Part shown: in pieces, positions 22,890-36,300 of the stretch
Numbering within the stretch: the first letter of the stretch is position 1
Layout of the letters: each line of letters begins with the position of its first letter
Origin: Torreya grandis
Taxonomy: Eukaryota > Streptophyta > Pinopsida > Cupressales > Taxaceae
DNA: 64,000 nt
Assembly: GCA_037957365.1 (NCBI GenBank)
Contig: JARHVA010003527.1
Location: 1,216,501 to 1,280,500 of the forward strand
Reading direction: 5' to 3'
Translations under genes and position numbers: made by a program
Notes under the pieces: generated by a model
What the model was told of the DNA's origin: nothing
The model's database searches: none
What the model saw: the letters and a program-made list of their open reading frames with translations, nothing else

Positions 22890-25800
22890 TGCCAAAAACT
22901 ATTATCATATAGGATTTCACCTGTCTTGATCTTGTAGCTTGTTGTGAAATTACCTAATGATAGAATGGAAAAACTTCTAAAGCCATGGGACCTTATAAAT
23001 TTGAGGTTAATCTCTAAAGAAGACTGACTTCCTTTCACTAAATCTGATGCAAACTGATAAAATACTAGTTTTGTGAAAATCTTGCTCTTTAGTGCTTTTG
23101 AATCCTAAACTAAGGTTTTGATGTGTAAAATGGTTGAAGAATTGAAATTTGTAGAAAAATAAAAATATGGTGATTACACAAAATATGGTGTAGTGGATTT
23201 TAATGCTTGCGTGATAAACACAATATAACTAGAAAAAATGTTGAATTTATTTCAGCACAAACTCATAAAAATAGAAATTAGAGATAATTTTTTAGCTATT
23301 TTTTACAAAAGGGAAAGAAATATTTATCCCAAACAATATTTTCAAGAGGGTAAAATACCATAGATGAATTTATTGAAAATAAAATAAAGAGATAAAGATT
23401 CCAAAAATAATAAAATAACTTGCACACATATAGGGATCTCTCAAGATGAGAAAGGCAAATCTTTAATTTTATTTCACTCCCAAGGTTACAGCTTGTAGTA
23501 AATACATTCAAAATGCATAAAATATAAATAGAAACAACAAGATATATTGGGCCATGGGGACTACCTAATTTTATACAAAATATCTCCAAGATGAAATGTA
23601 GTTTACAAAACTTGAATGCCCAGTTAAAGAAGATAATGTAAATATGAAATCTTCATGCAAATAGGTAAGTTATTCTATTTCTGGCATCTTGGATTTATGG
23701 AATGGCTGGAAAATGGAATGCATGAGCTGAGAGTGATCTTTGGTGTAGCATAACATGGCTAAAATATAGATGTTGAGGTGGTACTATAAGTGGTAACTTA
23801 AGACTAATTTCATTTGGAAGTGGTTGAAAATACCTTCTTAATGCAAAAAGAGGTGAGTTTTATTGTCTTGGCCGAGGACTCTTGCATGTTTGGCCCTAGT
23901 GATCTAGAAGTTTATCTTTGAATATATACACCTCAGTGACTTAGACTCTATCTCCGCTAGCATCAAGCCTTGTAAACTTTGTTTACAAATTTCAAAATGT
24001 GACCATTATTTGAATCATTAAAAAGTCCATCTAGGAATCGTACTATTAGATCTTCTGCATGATGGGGCATGAGTGTGCCACTTGGTAGATCTATGGGCTT
24101 CCTAATCCCTTAAATTTTTAATTCTATGGGAGGGACTATATACCATTGATTTGCTATCTAGGCTCTTAAAATGTTGCTACTTGGCACTCTTGAAAATCTT
24201 TTTAAAAAATCCTTTATCATTGTGTTTGATTATGCATTGTTAGATCCTTAGCATATGAGTTAATACACACCATAAAATCTTGGTGCTTTAATGTTTATCT
24301 CTGTATGAGATTGACATTTGTCACTTATATATTTACTCATATAAACATAAATGAATAATGACCTAGTATATATTTATAATAAAGTGTAGGGGTGCCACTT
24401 GAAATTTCCATAGGGATTATGGTCTATTATTTTGGTCATGGCAATTGTTGTGGAGAAAATTTCAAGGGACTTCTATGTGGAGCAAATTATTTCAGATAAA
24501 ATTTTCATAATAATTCTCCCAAAGACCTAATTCTCTCAGACAAAATATCTAAAGTAATTATCCCAAAGGGTTATTTTTGTTGGAAAAAATGTCTAAGACA
24601 TAAATTCTAAAGGAATTGGTTGAAGGGAAAAATATCTTAGATAAAATGTCTAAAGGAATGATTTGAAGGGATGTTATCTCTGATAAATTGTTTGAAGGAA
24701 TAGTTTAGGGTAAAAGTCTAGGGACAAAATTACTGAAGGGTAATTCCAGAGGGAAAAGGGCCCAGGATAAAAGTCCCAAAGGGTAAGTCCAAAGGGAAAA
24801 GGGTCATTTCAAAAATGCTGAAGGGAAAACACAAAAAGCCCATAGGGGAGGTCTATAGGGAAAAAGGCATATGATAAATGTCCTAAAAGGTATGTCTAGA
24901 GAGAAAAGGGTCATTTCAAAAAGATTGAAGGGAAAATGCTAAAAGCTTGAAGGGTAGGTCTGTAGGGTAAAATGCAAATGAAAATTATACCGAAGGGTAA
25001 GTTTAAAAGGTCCAAAGGGTCTAATTCATGGAAAAATTATTGAAGGATCCACTTCATACTATAAAATGCCTAGGACAAAATTCTCAAAGGGTAAGTCTAG
25101 AGGGTAAAGGGCAATCTAAAAAAGGCCAAAGGGTAAATGCAAAAAGCATAAAGGGTAGATGTATTTCATTGGGAAAAATGTTATGGGGAAAATAGATTGG
25201 GTAAATTGTTGTAGGAAAAAATTTTGTGGATAAAATGTCTGAGGAAATAAACCCAACAAGGATGAATGGCTCTAGGGAAATTGTTTTAGACAAAATGTCC
25301 AACACAATGATCTTGAAGACCAATTCTTGCAAAACAAAGCTTCTAAAGATAAAAACTTAGAAAAGATAAACCCCCAAAAAAAACTTGACAAAGACAAAAT
25401 GCATAAGATCCAAGAGAATAAGTCCTGAAAGAATAAGTTTTGAAACAATTAGGCCAAAGACATGAAAAAATCATATCAACCTAGACAAAATACCAAAAAA
25501 GAGTAAACTTGAATATCAAACATATTGGTTAAATTGTCCAATACAAAATGCCCAAATAAACTCTTTGAATTGCTTATGTCCTGAACCTCAGCATATTTTA
25601 AATAAAATCTTGAAGTGTATTAATATAGTTAGCCTGGGAAATATATAAAAAACACTATTTTGCCAATGTATGAAAATTTAATAATTAGTCATTTCTCAGA
25701 TTTTACATAATCATATAGAAGAAGGATCAAAGTTAGGACCATAATCTAAAAAAAGTGGGTAAGGGGAATGCTTTTGAGTATTCAAGAACTCATAACTTTG

Positions 25801-26601
25801 GTTATAAATCCTTAAATCAATCATGAAGTGTGCCATAGAATAATACTTAAATAAAAAAGATGAAAGAGACTCCTAAGTTAATTGACACAAAATATTTGCC
25901 TTCTAATTTCTTGGATCTATGTGCATCAAATTTGTAGTTTATTTAACCCTTGCTATGATGAGTTATTTTAAGGCTTGATGAAGATATAAGTTTCATTCTA
26001 GTGTCTATTAAATATTAAAATTGGAAGCTCAGACATTGCTCTACTACCAATTAGGTGTCCATAGCCCCAATAGAGATACCCTGGGCTCCTTTTCTTCTCT
26101 TTCCATTATTTTCTCTTAATCATGATGCATGGTACATTGACCTTATTTTATCATGTGAACATTTTGATTGTCTTTCAAATTTTCTTTTTCTCTTTTTGAA
26201 CTCACTAGTTCTTTTCTTATTTTGTTCTTTCTTTTGTTATCGAATGGAAAAGATAAGAGATGGAACCCTAGTGAGATAGTATAATTATAAAATAAATCAT
26301 TACTAGAATGTCCCTACTAGCTTCATCTATACCACGAATTATCACTTCCAACAAGTATTTAATGTGAAAAGTGCATTTGATCCAATAAAATAAGAAAATT
26401 TTCTATATTTGTATGAAGTAATCTAAGAGAAACTTTCACATGCTCAGTAAAAGTATTTAACTGTGACACTATATATAATGGTTTTTGATTAAATACCTTT
26501 ATCTTAAATATTAAAAATATAAACATTATCCCAATTTTGTGAACAAAGGGGGTCTTCCTTAGGATCTCAGATGTAGTGATATTTTTGGGATAAAAATATC
26601 A
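22890..26601 (-). repeat. Element B right LTR (5' LTR by coding sense), uninterrupted copy
   Basis: At about 3,712 bp this is the intact reference copy for the broken left LTR. It starts TGCC and ends ATCA on the plus strand. It contains the same purine-rich tandem array (24,650-25,170). The frames at 23,296-23,589, 25,084-25,332 and 26,055-26,279 lie inside LTR sequence, and where checked against the left LTR they are not preserved as proteins. Confidence 0.9.
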
Positions 26602-28399
26602 ATAGTATCTTCATTCATAACTCTATGTTTCACACCTCCATATTGATATGAGGTTTTTAGGCCCCTCATACTTATACATGATCATCTCCATCTATTAACC
26701 AAATGTCTATCCTTCCTTATCCTAGATTTATCTTGCAAACTATATCAAACTATAGGTGCAAGTTAAAAAATATAAAGATTCTTGTAGGTTTCATTCATGC
26801 CTGAGTATTGTGTTTTAACCTTACACTCATTTCTCAAGGTCACTAATAATATATCTCATATGGTTGAACTCATTCCATATCTTGGAACTATGCACCTCTC
26901 TCTACCATTAACACACTAGGTATTCTTTTGCAAATTGCAATGTTACATGTTAAAAGGCACTGTAGCTTTACTTAACATCTTTAGTAAAATATTGGATAAG
27001 TTGAGACCTCTCAATAATCATCTCCTCAACCGAACAACCTTATATTTTGAATTGACATGATACTAATATGCTCAAGCTATCAGAATTGAAACACAAAACA
27101 TTCTCAAACATCATAGATCTTCATCATAAGATGGTATTGTATTAGGTAGAGGATCTATCTTGGAGAAACTAAGGCAATTCATCCCTTAAGAAAATTTTAT
27201 ATATTATACCTATAGACATTACTTGGACTAGTATATAATAAAAATATTGAACCTAATTGACTTGATATAGATAATATAAGTCATAAAATTGAACACTAGC
27301 TAGGTTTTGGACTTTAGATGATATCCATGATCCGTACATTGCTATATATGAGTTTGTCTATTGGAATTCTAACAATCTTCATCCATGGTCTTGAGAAGGC
27401 CATCTCAATCAAATTCAAAGCCTCTAATGGAAACATATCATGGAAAAAACTAACCTTCCATGTTTTGATAAGTGAAAAATAGGTTCATTAGCTTGATTTA
27501 AGGCCATTTACAAAAGATGAAACTCTACAACTTGAAAACACCATTATGAAAATCACTATGATGTGTATTTCAAATAAGATGAGATGTTTCCCACCTAAAT
27601 TTCTTGAACACACATGTAAAACATATATAATACAACATGGAGATCAAAAATATGCTCTATTATAACACACATAACACTTGGAAACATCATAGCATTCTAT
27701 CAAATGAGAAAACCTGTAGGTGATAGAAACATGCAGTTAGTTTTGAGGCATAAATTATCTTGAAGATGATTCATGAATATAAGTCCTCCAATTTTAAAAA
27801 AATGACCATGGACTGAGAGAATAAAGATATTAATCTAATTAATCGAAAACATTTCCCTCAACTCTATCTAACCTGTTTATACTAGTAAAAAACCTAATGA
27901 CCTTTTTAATCTTGCACAAGAGAGTGATAGAGAAGGTAAACTAGTTTCTCTATTTTTATAGTTATCAAGGAAATATGAACATGTAAATGAGTTGTGGGGA
28001 GATGAATGGTCACTCCTGAAGCTTCTCACATGTGCCAAACTCTTATAGAATCCATACAACTTCATAAACTCTCACCTTTTAAAATTATCTTCTTATTATC
28101 AATGTGGAACACTACAAGTTTTAAGTTATGGAATAGTTATATAACACTCACATGACACATGGGAAATTATACCACCCTTTTAAACACTTGAATTTTTATA
28201 AAAACCATACAACTCAATGAATTATTCCAAAAGTGACATGATATGACATGAGGTGAACTATACAAGCATGACTAAGGTTAATACATATTATTTGACCTCT
28301 TTTAAGACCATGGTGGACATTTATCAACCTAGGGGGTCCTATGGAATTTTTAACTTACATGAGGGGTTGAATTATTTGACTAGAGGGTCACATTAGTCA
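26602..28399 (-). repeat. Element A right LTR, outer-right fragment
   Basis: It continues the alignment with the left LTR A from position about 782 to 2,570, for example CATAACTCTATGTTTCA near 26,614 and TGGACATTTATCAAC near 28,313. It begins with ATAGT, the second target duplication copy of element B. The plus-strand end TCACATTAGTCA at 28,399 reads TGACTAATGTGA on the minus strand, a normal TG LTR start. The other flank lies outside the window, so element A's own target duplication cannot be checked. Confidence 0.87.
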
Positions 28400-28599
28400 A
28401 CAACTTTAAAGAGAGAAGATGGTTGACCCACCATTACATACATCTTCACCTCCCACATATCCATGTTCACTCCCTTAACTTGACCCCTCAACACTCATGC
28501 CACCTCCACAATCCACTTTATCCCTTATAATTTCATCCCCTAAGGCAAGCTCCCTTATTGGATAAATTATGACACCATCATGGATGTAACAACTACATA

Positions 28600-29945
28600 C
28601 TAATAAGTTATGTTAGTGGAATCTTGTCATCATTGAGGAGGACAATGCTACTCTAAAAATTGATGAAACATGTAACCAAATAAAAAGGTCTAGGAAAATA
28701 AATATGTTGAGTGGAGGAAAACAAATTAAATTTAGAAGAGAATAAGGACTCTTCAAACTACCTAAAAGAAGAAAACCCAACCAAGAGAGCATGATAAGCT
28801 CAAAGAGGATCCAATATATGTGGTTAAGGTTACTAGTGGAGTCCTCAAAAATATGTTCAAAGGGATAAAACAAGCCAATACAATATTATAATCTCATCTA
28901 AGAGTGGAGGCACATAACGATATATTGTAAAAGGTATATAATTCAGCTCAAACATTGTATAAGCTTATAATTTCTATACATAAAGTAAGGGTTGAATCCC
29001 ATCCATAGTGGGTCAATGAGTCCTTGAGATTATAGATTCTAAATTGTATAACACTTCTAATGTAATTAGAGAAAGGTCATATCCTAAGCTCAATATGTTT
29101 CCACTTAAATATATAAATTTCATTCAAAACTATGTGAATAGTAAAAAAGACGATCTCATGTAATGGCACAATTAGATAAAAGAGTTGGTTAACTAAATGA
29201 CAACTCAAGAGAGGAAATAAATTCAAGTATTGGAAGATGTTCATCTCCATTATATACACACCATTTGGTCAAGTGGTTGATCAGACATTATTTGACACCC
29301 AACTTTGGTCTTCCATAAGTAATTTCAAAACAAGGGTTAACATCGATACTAATGGAGGTGGTGATAAAGTTGTTCACTTGATCACACTTCCCAAAGATAA
29401 TGTGGACCAAACATACCCACTTAATTAATATTTTTGAGTTTCATTATGTCTAAATGAGAAATGGATGGGAAAAATCAATGTCTTATTCAAAATACCTATA
29501 ATAAAATTTGAATTTATAGAAGTAGACCATACAACATTCTCTGTAATATTTAAAATAATAAAATAGAAAGGGAACATGGATAAATATAATTATTTGGCTA
29601 ATGAGGTAGGAGTCAAATTATAATTGGCTCAAAAATTGATAATTATTCCCTATTCTCTAATACATACACCAATATACACTTCAATTAGAGCAATAAATCT
29701 TCAAGATGGATCTATATTAGGACCTATGTATGAAACCAGAGGTCCTAATTCAATGTCAACTATAATTATGTCCTTGCAACAACTATGATAAGTTTGACCA
29801 CATCTATCTCTTCATCAAAAATAAGTGTTTCTTACACTAAAACTTCCACTACATCAATTACTCCTCTTTTGAGTTCAACTGATCAATTGTATTCAACTAG
29901 ATTGTATTCCACTTCAAGTCTAGTTACCACCAATACTGATACTCA
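28600..29945 (+). pseudogene. Unrecognised decayed coding region with Ser/Thr-rich C-terminus
   Basis: The plus strand reads as protein in pieces joined by frameshifts: LVIIEEDNATLKIDETCNQI near 28,625; HDKLKEDPIYVVKVTSGVLK near 28,790; a stretch near 29,100-29,270 ending VLEDVHLHYIHTIW whose stops sit at former Gln codons; then TLPKDNVDQTYPLN near 29,390. The end is rich in Ser and Thr (SVSYTKTSTTSITPLLSSTD near 29,825) and finishes TNTDTHTP-stop near 29,953. The second copy of the repeat keeps the same ending, TNTDTHEP-stop near 31,906. I know no family that matches. It lies upstream of a purine tract and LTR-like sequence, so it may be the last ORF of a non-autonomous LTR element. Confidence 0.5.
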
Positions 29946-31372
29946 TACACCATAAAACACTTTTTGTTAGTTTTAGTGTATATGCATATCTTATCTTGAT
30001 CATCAATAAATCATTTTGTACATGCAAATCCTTAAGATAAATTATGATTTTTTTTATTTTTAAACATGCAACGAAGTTTTGAAGATGAGGTTATTCCCAT
30101 CCAAAAATATATAGATATGAATCTTATTCATTGTAATGGGAGGAGAAAATTTGTAAAATTAATACATGAAATAAAATTCTGTAACTATTTGTAAGTTTAC
30201 AATGATTTTTTTTTCTCCATTTTTTTGTGTTTTAATTGAAGAATTCACATTAAATTAGTGTTACTATATGAATATGTTAATGTGTCTTATTACAGTGGTT
30301 ATATTGAACTTTGTGTTAGTCTTATTGGATATTTTATTATAGATCACACTTACATCATGTTAGTGATTTGATTATGTTTAGTAATTTTGTACTGAAAATA
30401 TCTATAGTTATTATCATTGGGTTATTCTATAATTTATTTCTTCTAGATCCTCAATGTTTTTATTATGCTCTATGCTTACAACTAACTTATATCAGACTTA
30501 GTTAGTGAGACACCTTCAACCTAGTATGGTCATTCACCTTGGAAGGGTTTATTCTTCAATCTGAAATATAGAGCTACTTCTTTTCTACCCTAGCCTTCCT
30601 TTATATTTTATTATTTTTGATCTAATCTACCTTATTTTAGACCATCCCATCAAGTTTAGGATAATTATTATAATATTTAGTTTATAAATTAGACATAGGT
30701 CATATATGAACCATCTGAGATAAACAACCACTACACTCTACCACTATTCCACCACATGGCTATTTACAAAACTAACTACCTAAAATTCATACCTTAGAGT
30801 GATTTGTCACAATTCCTAAAACAAGAGGGTCTTACCCCTTAAGGATATTTGGTGTCCATAAAACCCACATCAACACAATAATAGTTATATAAACATTCAT
30901 TACATAAAGTACATTTTATCATTTGTAGTTTAAAATTAAAAATTTCCATTATGATGGATAGACTTAGTAAGTACCCTTTATTATTTTATTTATTTCAACT
31001 ATTTAGTGGGACTAGAATTTATTATTTTATTTGTCTCAAGAATTTAGTGGAATTAGCCTTTATTAATATTATTTTCAACCATTTAATGGACTTACCCTTG
31101 TTATTTTAATTGTTAATAGAATTAGTAAATTCTAAGATTCTAAAATATAAAAATAGGGATCCTGAAGGAAGTTTAATCAAAATATTGATCAAACTATGGT
31201 GGTTTTACTTAAGTAACCTAAAAATCCATCCTAGTAATTTCAATATAATAATTTTAAAATCGCATCTATTTTTTTTCAAATTATATTGTAACTAAATATA
31301 TTATATTTTATTAAAAATGATTTAATTAATTATAATATAACTAAATAAATAAAATAAAATTATAATTATAAT
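29401..31372 (+). repeat. Tandem duplication C, unit 1 (1.97 kb)
   Basis: This aligns with 31,373-33,300 end to end, starting GGACCAAACATACCCACTTA against GGACCAAGCATACCCACTTA. Identity looks near 85-90% by eye. The unit holds the end of the coding relic, a purine tract GGGAGGAGAAAA (30,138-30,149) and an LTR-like part to 31,372. Confidence 0.9.
30138..30149 (+). promoter_or_regulatory. Putative polypurine tract of repeat C, unit 1
   Basis: GGGAGGAGAAAA comes after the coding relic and before the LTR-like part. The equivalent places are AAAAAGAGGATAAAA (32,087-32,101) and AAAAGGGGGAAAGA (54,882-54,895) in the other copies. Polypurine tracts prime plus-strand synthesis just upstream of 3' LTRs. 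Confidence 0.5.
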
Positions 31373-33300
31373 ATGGACCAAGCATACCCACTTAATTAAT
31401 AATTTTGAGTTTCATTGAGTTTACATGGGAAATTGATGGGAAAAATCAATGTCCTATTCAAAATACCTATAATCAATTTTGAGGTTATAGAAGCAAACCA
31501 TACAACATTCTATGAAATATTTAAAATAATAAAAGAGAAAGTGAACATGGACAAATAGAATTAGTTGGTTGATTAATAAGGAGTCCAATTATCATTGTCT
31601 CCATTATTTATAATTATTCCATATGCTCTAGACATACATCAATATACACATCAATAAGGTGGCTCTATATCAAGCCCTATGTATGAAACCACAGGTCCTA
31701 ATTTAATGATAACTACAATTATATCATTTGCAACAACTATGACATGTTTTCCCACATTTATCTCTTTATTAATAGTAAGTGTTTCTTCCACTACAACTTT
31801 TACTACATAAATTGCCCTTGTTTTGAGTTCAACTGATCAAGTGGCTTCAACTAGATTCTATTCCAATTTAAGTCTAGTTATTACCAATACTGATACTCAT
31901 GAACCATAAAGTACCTTTTGTATAATTTTAGTGTATATTTATATCTTTTATTGATCATCAATAAATTATTTTGTACATACAAATTTGTAGGATAAAATAA
32001 GACTTTTATTTTTAAACATGCAATGAAATTTTTAAGATGAAGTTGTGCCCATCCAAAACTATATAGACATGAATCTTATTCATTGTAAAAAGAGGATAAA
32101 ATTTGGAGAATCAATACATGAAATAAATTTCTACAACTATTTGTAAGTTTGCGGTGATTTATTTTTTCTCCATTTTTGTGTGTTTTAATTGAAGAATTTA
32201 CATTAACTTGGTGTTAGTATATGAATCTGTGCATGTGTCTCATTTTAATGGTTGGATTGAACTTTGTGTTAGTCTTATTGGATACTTTAATATAGATCAC
32301 ACTTAAATCATGTTATTGATTTGATTATGCTTAGTAATTTTTTACTAAAAATAACTTTAGTTATGATCATTGGGTTATTTTGTAATTTATTTCTTTTGAA
32401 TCTTCACTGTGTTTGTTATGCTATGTGCCTACAACTAACTTATATCATAACTTAGTATGTTCATTCAACTTGGAAGGGTTTATTATTCAATCTAAAATAT
32501 AGAGCCACTTCTTTTCTACCCTAGCCTTTATTCATATTTTATTCTTTTTGACCCGATCTACCTTATTTTAAACCATCCCATCAAGTTTAGTATAATTATT
32601 ATAATCTTTAGTTTATAAAACTAGACGTAAGCCATATCCAAACCATCTGAGGTAAATAACCACTACACTCTACCACTATTCCACCACATGGTTATTTATA
32701 AGACTAACTACCTAAAATTCATGCCTTAGAGTGACTTCTCACTAGTCCAAAAACAAGAGGGTCTTACCCATTAAGGATATATGGTGTTCATAAAACCCAC
32801 ATCAACACAACAATAGTGATATAATCATACATTAAATAAAGTACATTTTATCATTTATAGTTTAAAATTAAAAGTTTCCATTGTGATGGATAGACTTAGT
32901 AAGTACCCTTTTTTATTTTATTTATTTCAACCATTTAGTGGGATTAACATTTATTATTTTATTTATCTCAACCATTTAGTGGAATTAGCCTTTATTAATA
33001 TTATTTTCAACCATTTAACAAACTTACCCTTTTTATTTTAATCGTTAGTGGAATGAGTAAATTTTGAGATTCCAAAATATAAAAATAGGGATCTTGAAGG
33101 AAGTTTAATCAAAATATTGATTAAATTATGGTGGTTGTACTTAAGTAACCTTACACTTTGTCATAGTAATTTCAATATAATAATTTTTAAATCATATATT
33201 AAATATTTATTTAATTATATTTTAACTAAATAGATTATATTCTATTAAAAATGATTTAAATAATTACAATATAACTAAATAAATAAATCAAATAAAATCA
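31373..33300 (+). repeat. Tandem duplication C, unit 2
   Basis: Second copy of the unit at 29,401-31,372, directly abutting it. Both keep the Ser/Thr-rich protein end, the purine tract and the AT-rich tail ACTAAATAAATAAA near 31,340 and 33,275. There is no intact ORF. Confidence 0.9.
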
Positions 33301-36300
33301 AAATGTACCTAATTGATCAAAGCAAAAATAAAATATTTAATGCAAGGGATGTACTTATATGTGGAAAAATTAGTAACAAAAGACTTTAAAAATACTTTTT
33401 TAGTCAAACTTATGTATTTTTATTATGAAGAAACATTATCTTGGTAACATGACTACTTAGTGTAATTGTATGCATAATTATGTTTAAAATAAAATGGAAT
33501 GAGTAATTTCTATGTGGTTACCTACTAAGTTAAGCTCACCAAAAAATGGAGTAGATATGGGACATTGAAGGGATATGATTGGGTGTATTATACACCAAAT
33601 ACATGATTTACCTCAACAAAGTACCTATATAATGACTATTAACTTGTGAAGTTTTAAAGTTGTGCAAATGCATCAATATTTTATTAATTAAATTACCCTT
33701 GCATAATTTTATAAATTTTTAGGATGTTATAAGATTAAGATTAGTAGATCTTATGTTATCTTTTCACATCAAATATTCATTGATTAGAGTATCTAAATAT
33801 TTCATTAATATTTTATGATAATGAAACTAACATTCGTGGTGATAAATTGAGTATGTGTTTCATTTGGATTTATAATGTTTTGATCGATAAATGTAGAGAG
33901 TTATACTAACTTGGTTAGAATGTATCATACAATATGAGCTATTTTATCACTGATGTTTTTCATATTTATATTCATTGATGATTTATCTCATAGGATTCAT
34001 TATATCATCAATCTCCCTAAGTGCAATTCTTAAGGAGGACACCAAGAAAAGGGTGGTATTAGTTCATAGTACTTTGAGAGGGATGTTTACATACTATCCA
34101 ATCATAATTTTATTACTATCAGTCTAGCCTCCCATGAGGTTCTTTCCATTTTCCTTTTCTATCTCCTCTAATTTAATTTTGCATTCTTATTTTATTTATT
34201 ACTACATTGACACTGTCGATATAGTTATTTAATACCTATTTATCCATGTATTTTGCTGAATATGATGACACAATTCTAAGCTTTATTTATCTTCTTGTAT
34301 TGTATTGTGATTGAATATATAATATTATGTCAATCAATAACATTATATTTTTATCTATATAGATAAGTAACATCAACTTAGAGTTATAGACATTTTTTTA
34401 GAATTAAATCTGTATATAGGGGAAATAAATACCATTCTCAACTCACAAACAACACAAATTTTCTCTCTTTGTACTTTGATTTATGCCCTTAGATAGTAAA
34501 AGGAGTTATAAAATAAAATATTAGTTTTGTGGAGGTCAAGTCTTGCTCAATATCATTGAAGCTCAATTGGAGAATTTGAACCAAGGAGATGCCCAATAGT
34601 CTTTGAACTCCCCAACTAATGAAATTAAGGTTTTCATCTTTTCCAATTGAGGTATTCGCCTACAAAATCTCTTACAAAGTACTAATAGAGAAAAGGGGGA
34701 GATTGATGCATTGACAAGTTAACCCAAGATAATTATCTTTATCCATAATCTCATTCCTTTTTTTACATAGTAGATATATATGTTATGTTTATTTTTATAT
34801 TAGCATGTATGTTGTTATACTTGCTTAAGTTACCTTTACGATAAAATATATAATAACATAGGGTACTTAGGATTTCCATTTTAATAATATTTTAGGATGT
34901 GGTTTAGATAGAATTTTCCTAGACTACCATTGTAATCATTTTTTTTGTCATTTATATCTTGTTTAGTTTAGTTTATTTTCTATCTTATATCTAAGTTACC
35001 TTTATTGGTCAGTTCTTTGTATATAGTGTTTCCTTATTATATAATTTATACCTATTTTATAACATTTTATTTACATCATGAATTCTATCTTGGGACTTAG
35101 TGAGACCCCATATTCTCGATCTTAGGCATAGGTTTTGAAACCCTATGCCCTCGATATTGAGTGTGGATTACCATGTAATATGTCCAAAACTACCTTGGTC
35201 ATGCTACTAACTTTACAAATATGTATTCATTAGTTTTTTTTATATTTATATCCTACTATTAATAGATAAAGAGGATAGTTGCCTATATCATCTTAACCTA
35301 CACATATAGATCTTTCTTAGTCCTCTTATGGGATTAAAAAAATCACTGGAGAAGAGGATCATTTTTTATCACTTAGGTAATATGTTTAGTTGCAATTTTT
35401 ATTGTAAGTATGTTATTAATAATTTTACATATCCAAATAGAAGTTTTATAATCTACGATTAGTTAGGGAAAACTACGATCAACCCTGATTCTAATTATAT
35501 AGGTGCACATAAGATGATATGTAAGAAACTTAAGGAGTGAACATGGGCCTTATTACTAACAATTAGAGCTTATCCTAGGAAGTAGTAAATGCAGTTTTTA
35601 ACATTTTTCAAACTTGCAAGATGTAACCAAAATTTACATGTTAATCCTAAAAATAATATTTGAATGGGATAAATGTATATAAGGATGATAAATATATGTT
35701 TTTATGGAAATCATTATGAGTACCTCTTAAAAGTATAATAGGTTGACCATGTGATGAATTTTAAAATGTGATAATATTTTATATTGAAAAAATAATTGTT
35801 AATTACATGTATTCTCTCTATTACTAGTGTAGAGAATTATTTTAGAATATCTTATGTGCAATTAGAAAGAAGTTTTTAAGTTATTATTATGTATCAAGTA
35901 TAAAGAAAAAGGAAAAAATAAAAATAAAAATTTTGAGTTGTGTTTTTAGTATATATATGTGTATATTTTATTTTTATGAAAGTGTTATTTTGTGAGCATT
36001 AAATTTTGGTTAATAAGGATTCCAAATATTTAGGTTTAATCTATTAATAATGAATTTAATGCACAATATGAAATTAAAATACTTTTGATATCCTACTTTA
36101 ATAGGTCATTACTAAGTGATAGCATAATATTATGTTTTATATTTGGGCATATGTATACATTAAAAAAATTTAGGATAAAAAACTTGAATTTAAATGTATA
36201 AAATGAACAAACCAATATTTTTATTAGATTATATATATAAAGATGTAGAGACTCCATATCTTTCCAAAAATTTAAAGTTTATTAAATATTTTAAAGGATT

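Noticed and set aside
15124..25332. Similar 70-80 residue minus frames at 15,124-15,342 and 25,084-25,332
   Set aside because: They resemble each other because they lie in the paired LTRs of element B; the frames differ in length and sit in a tandem array.
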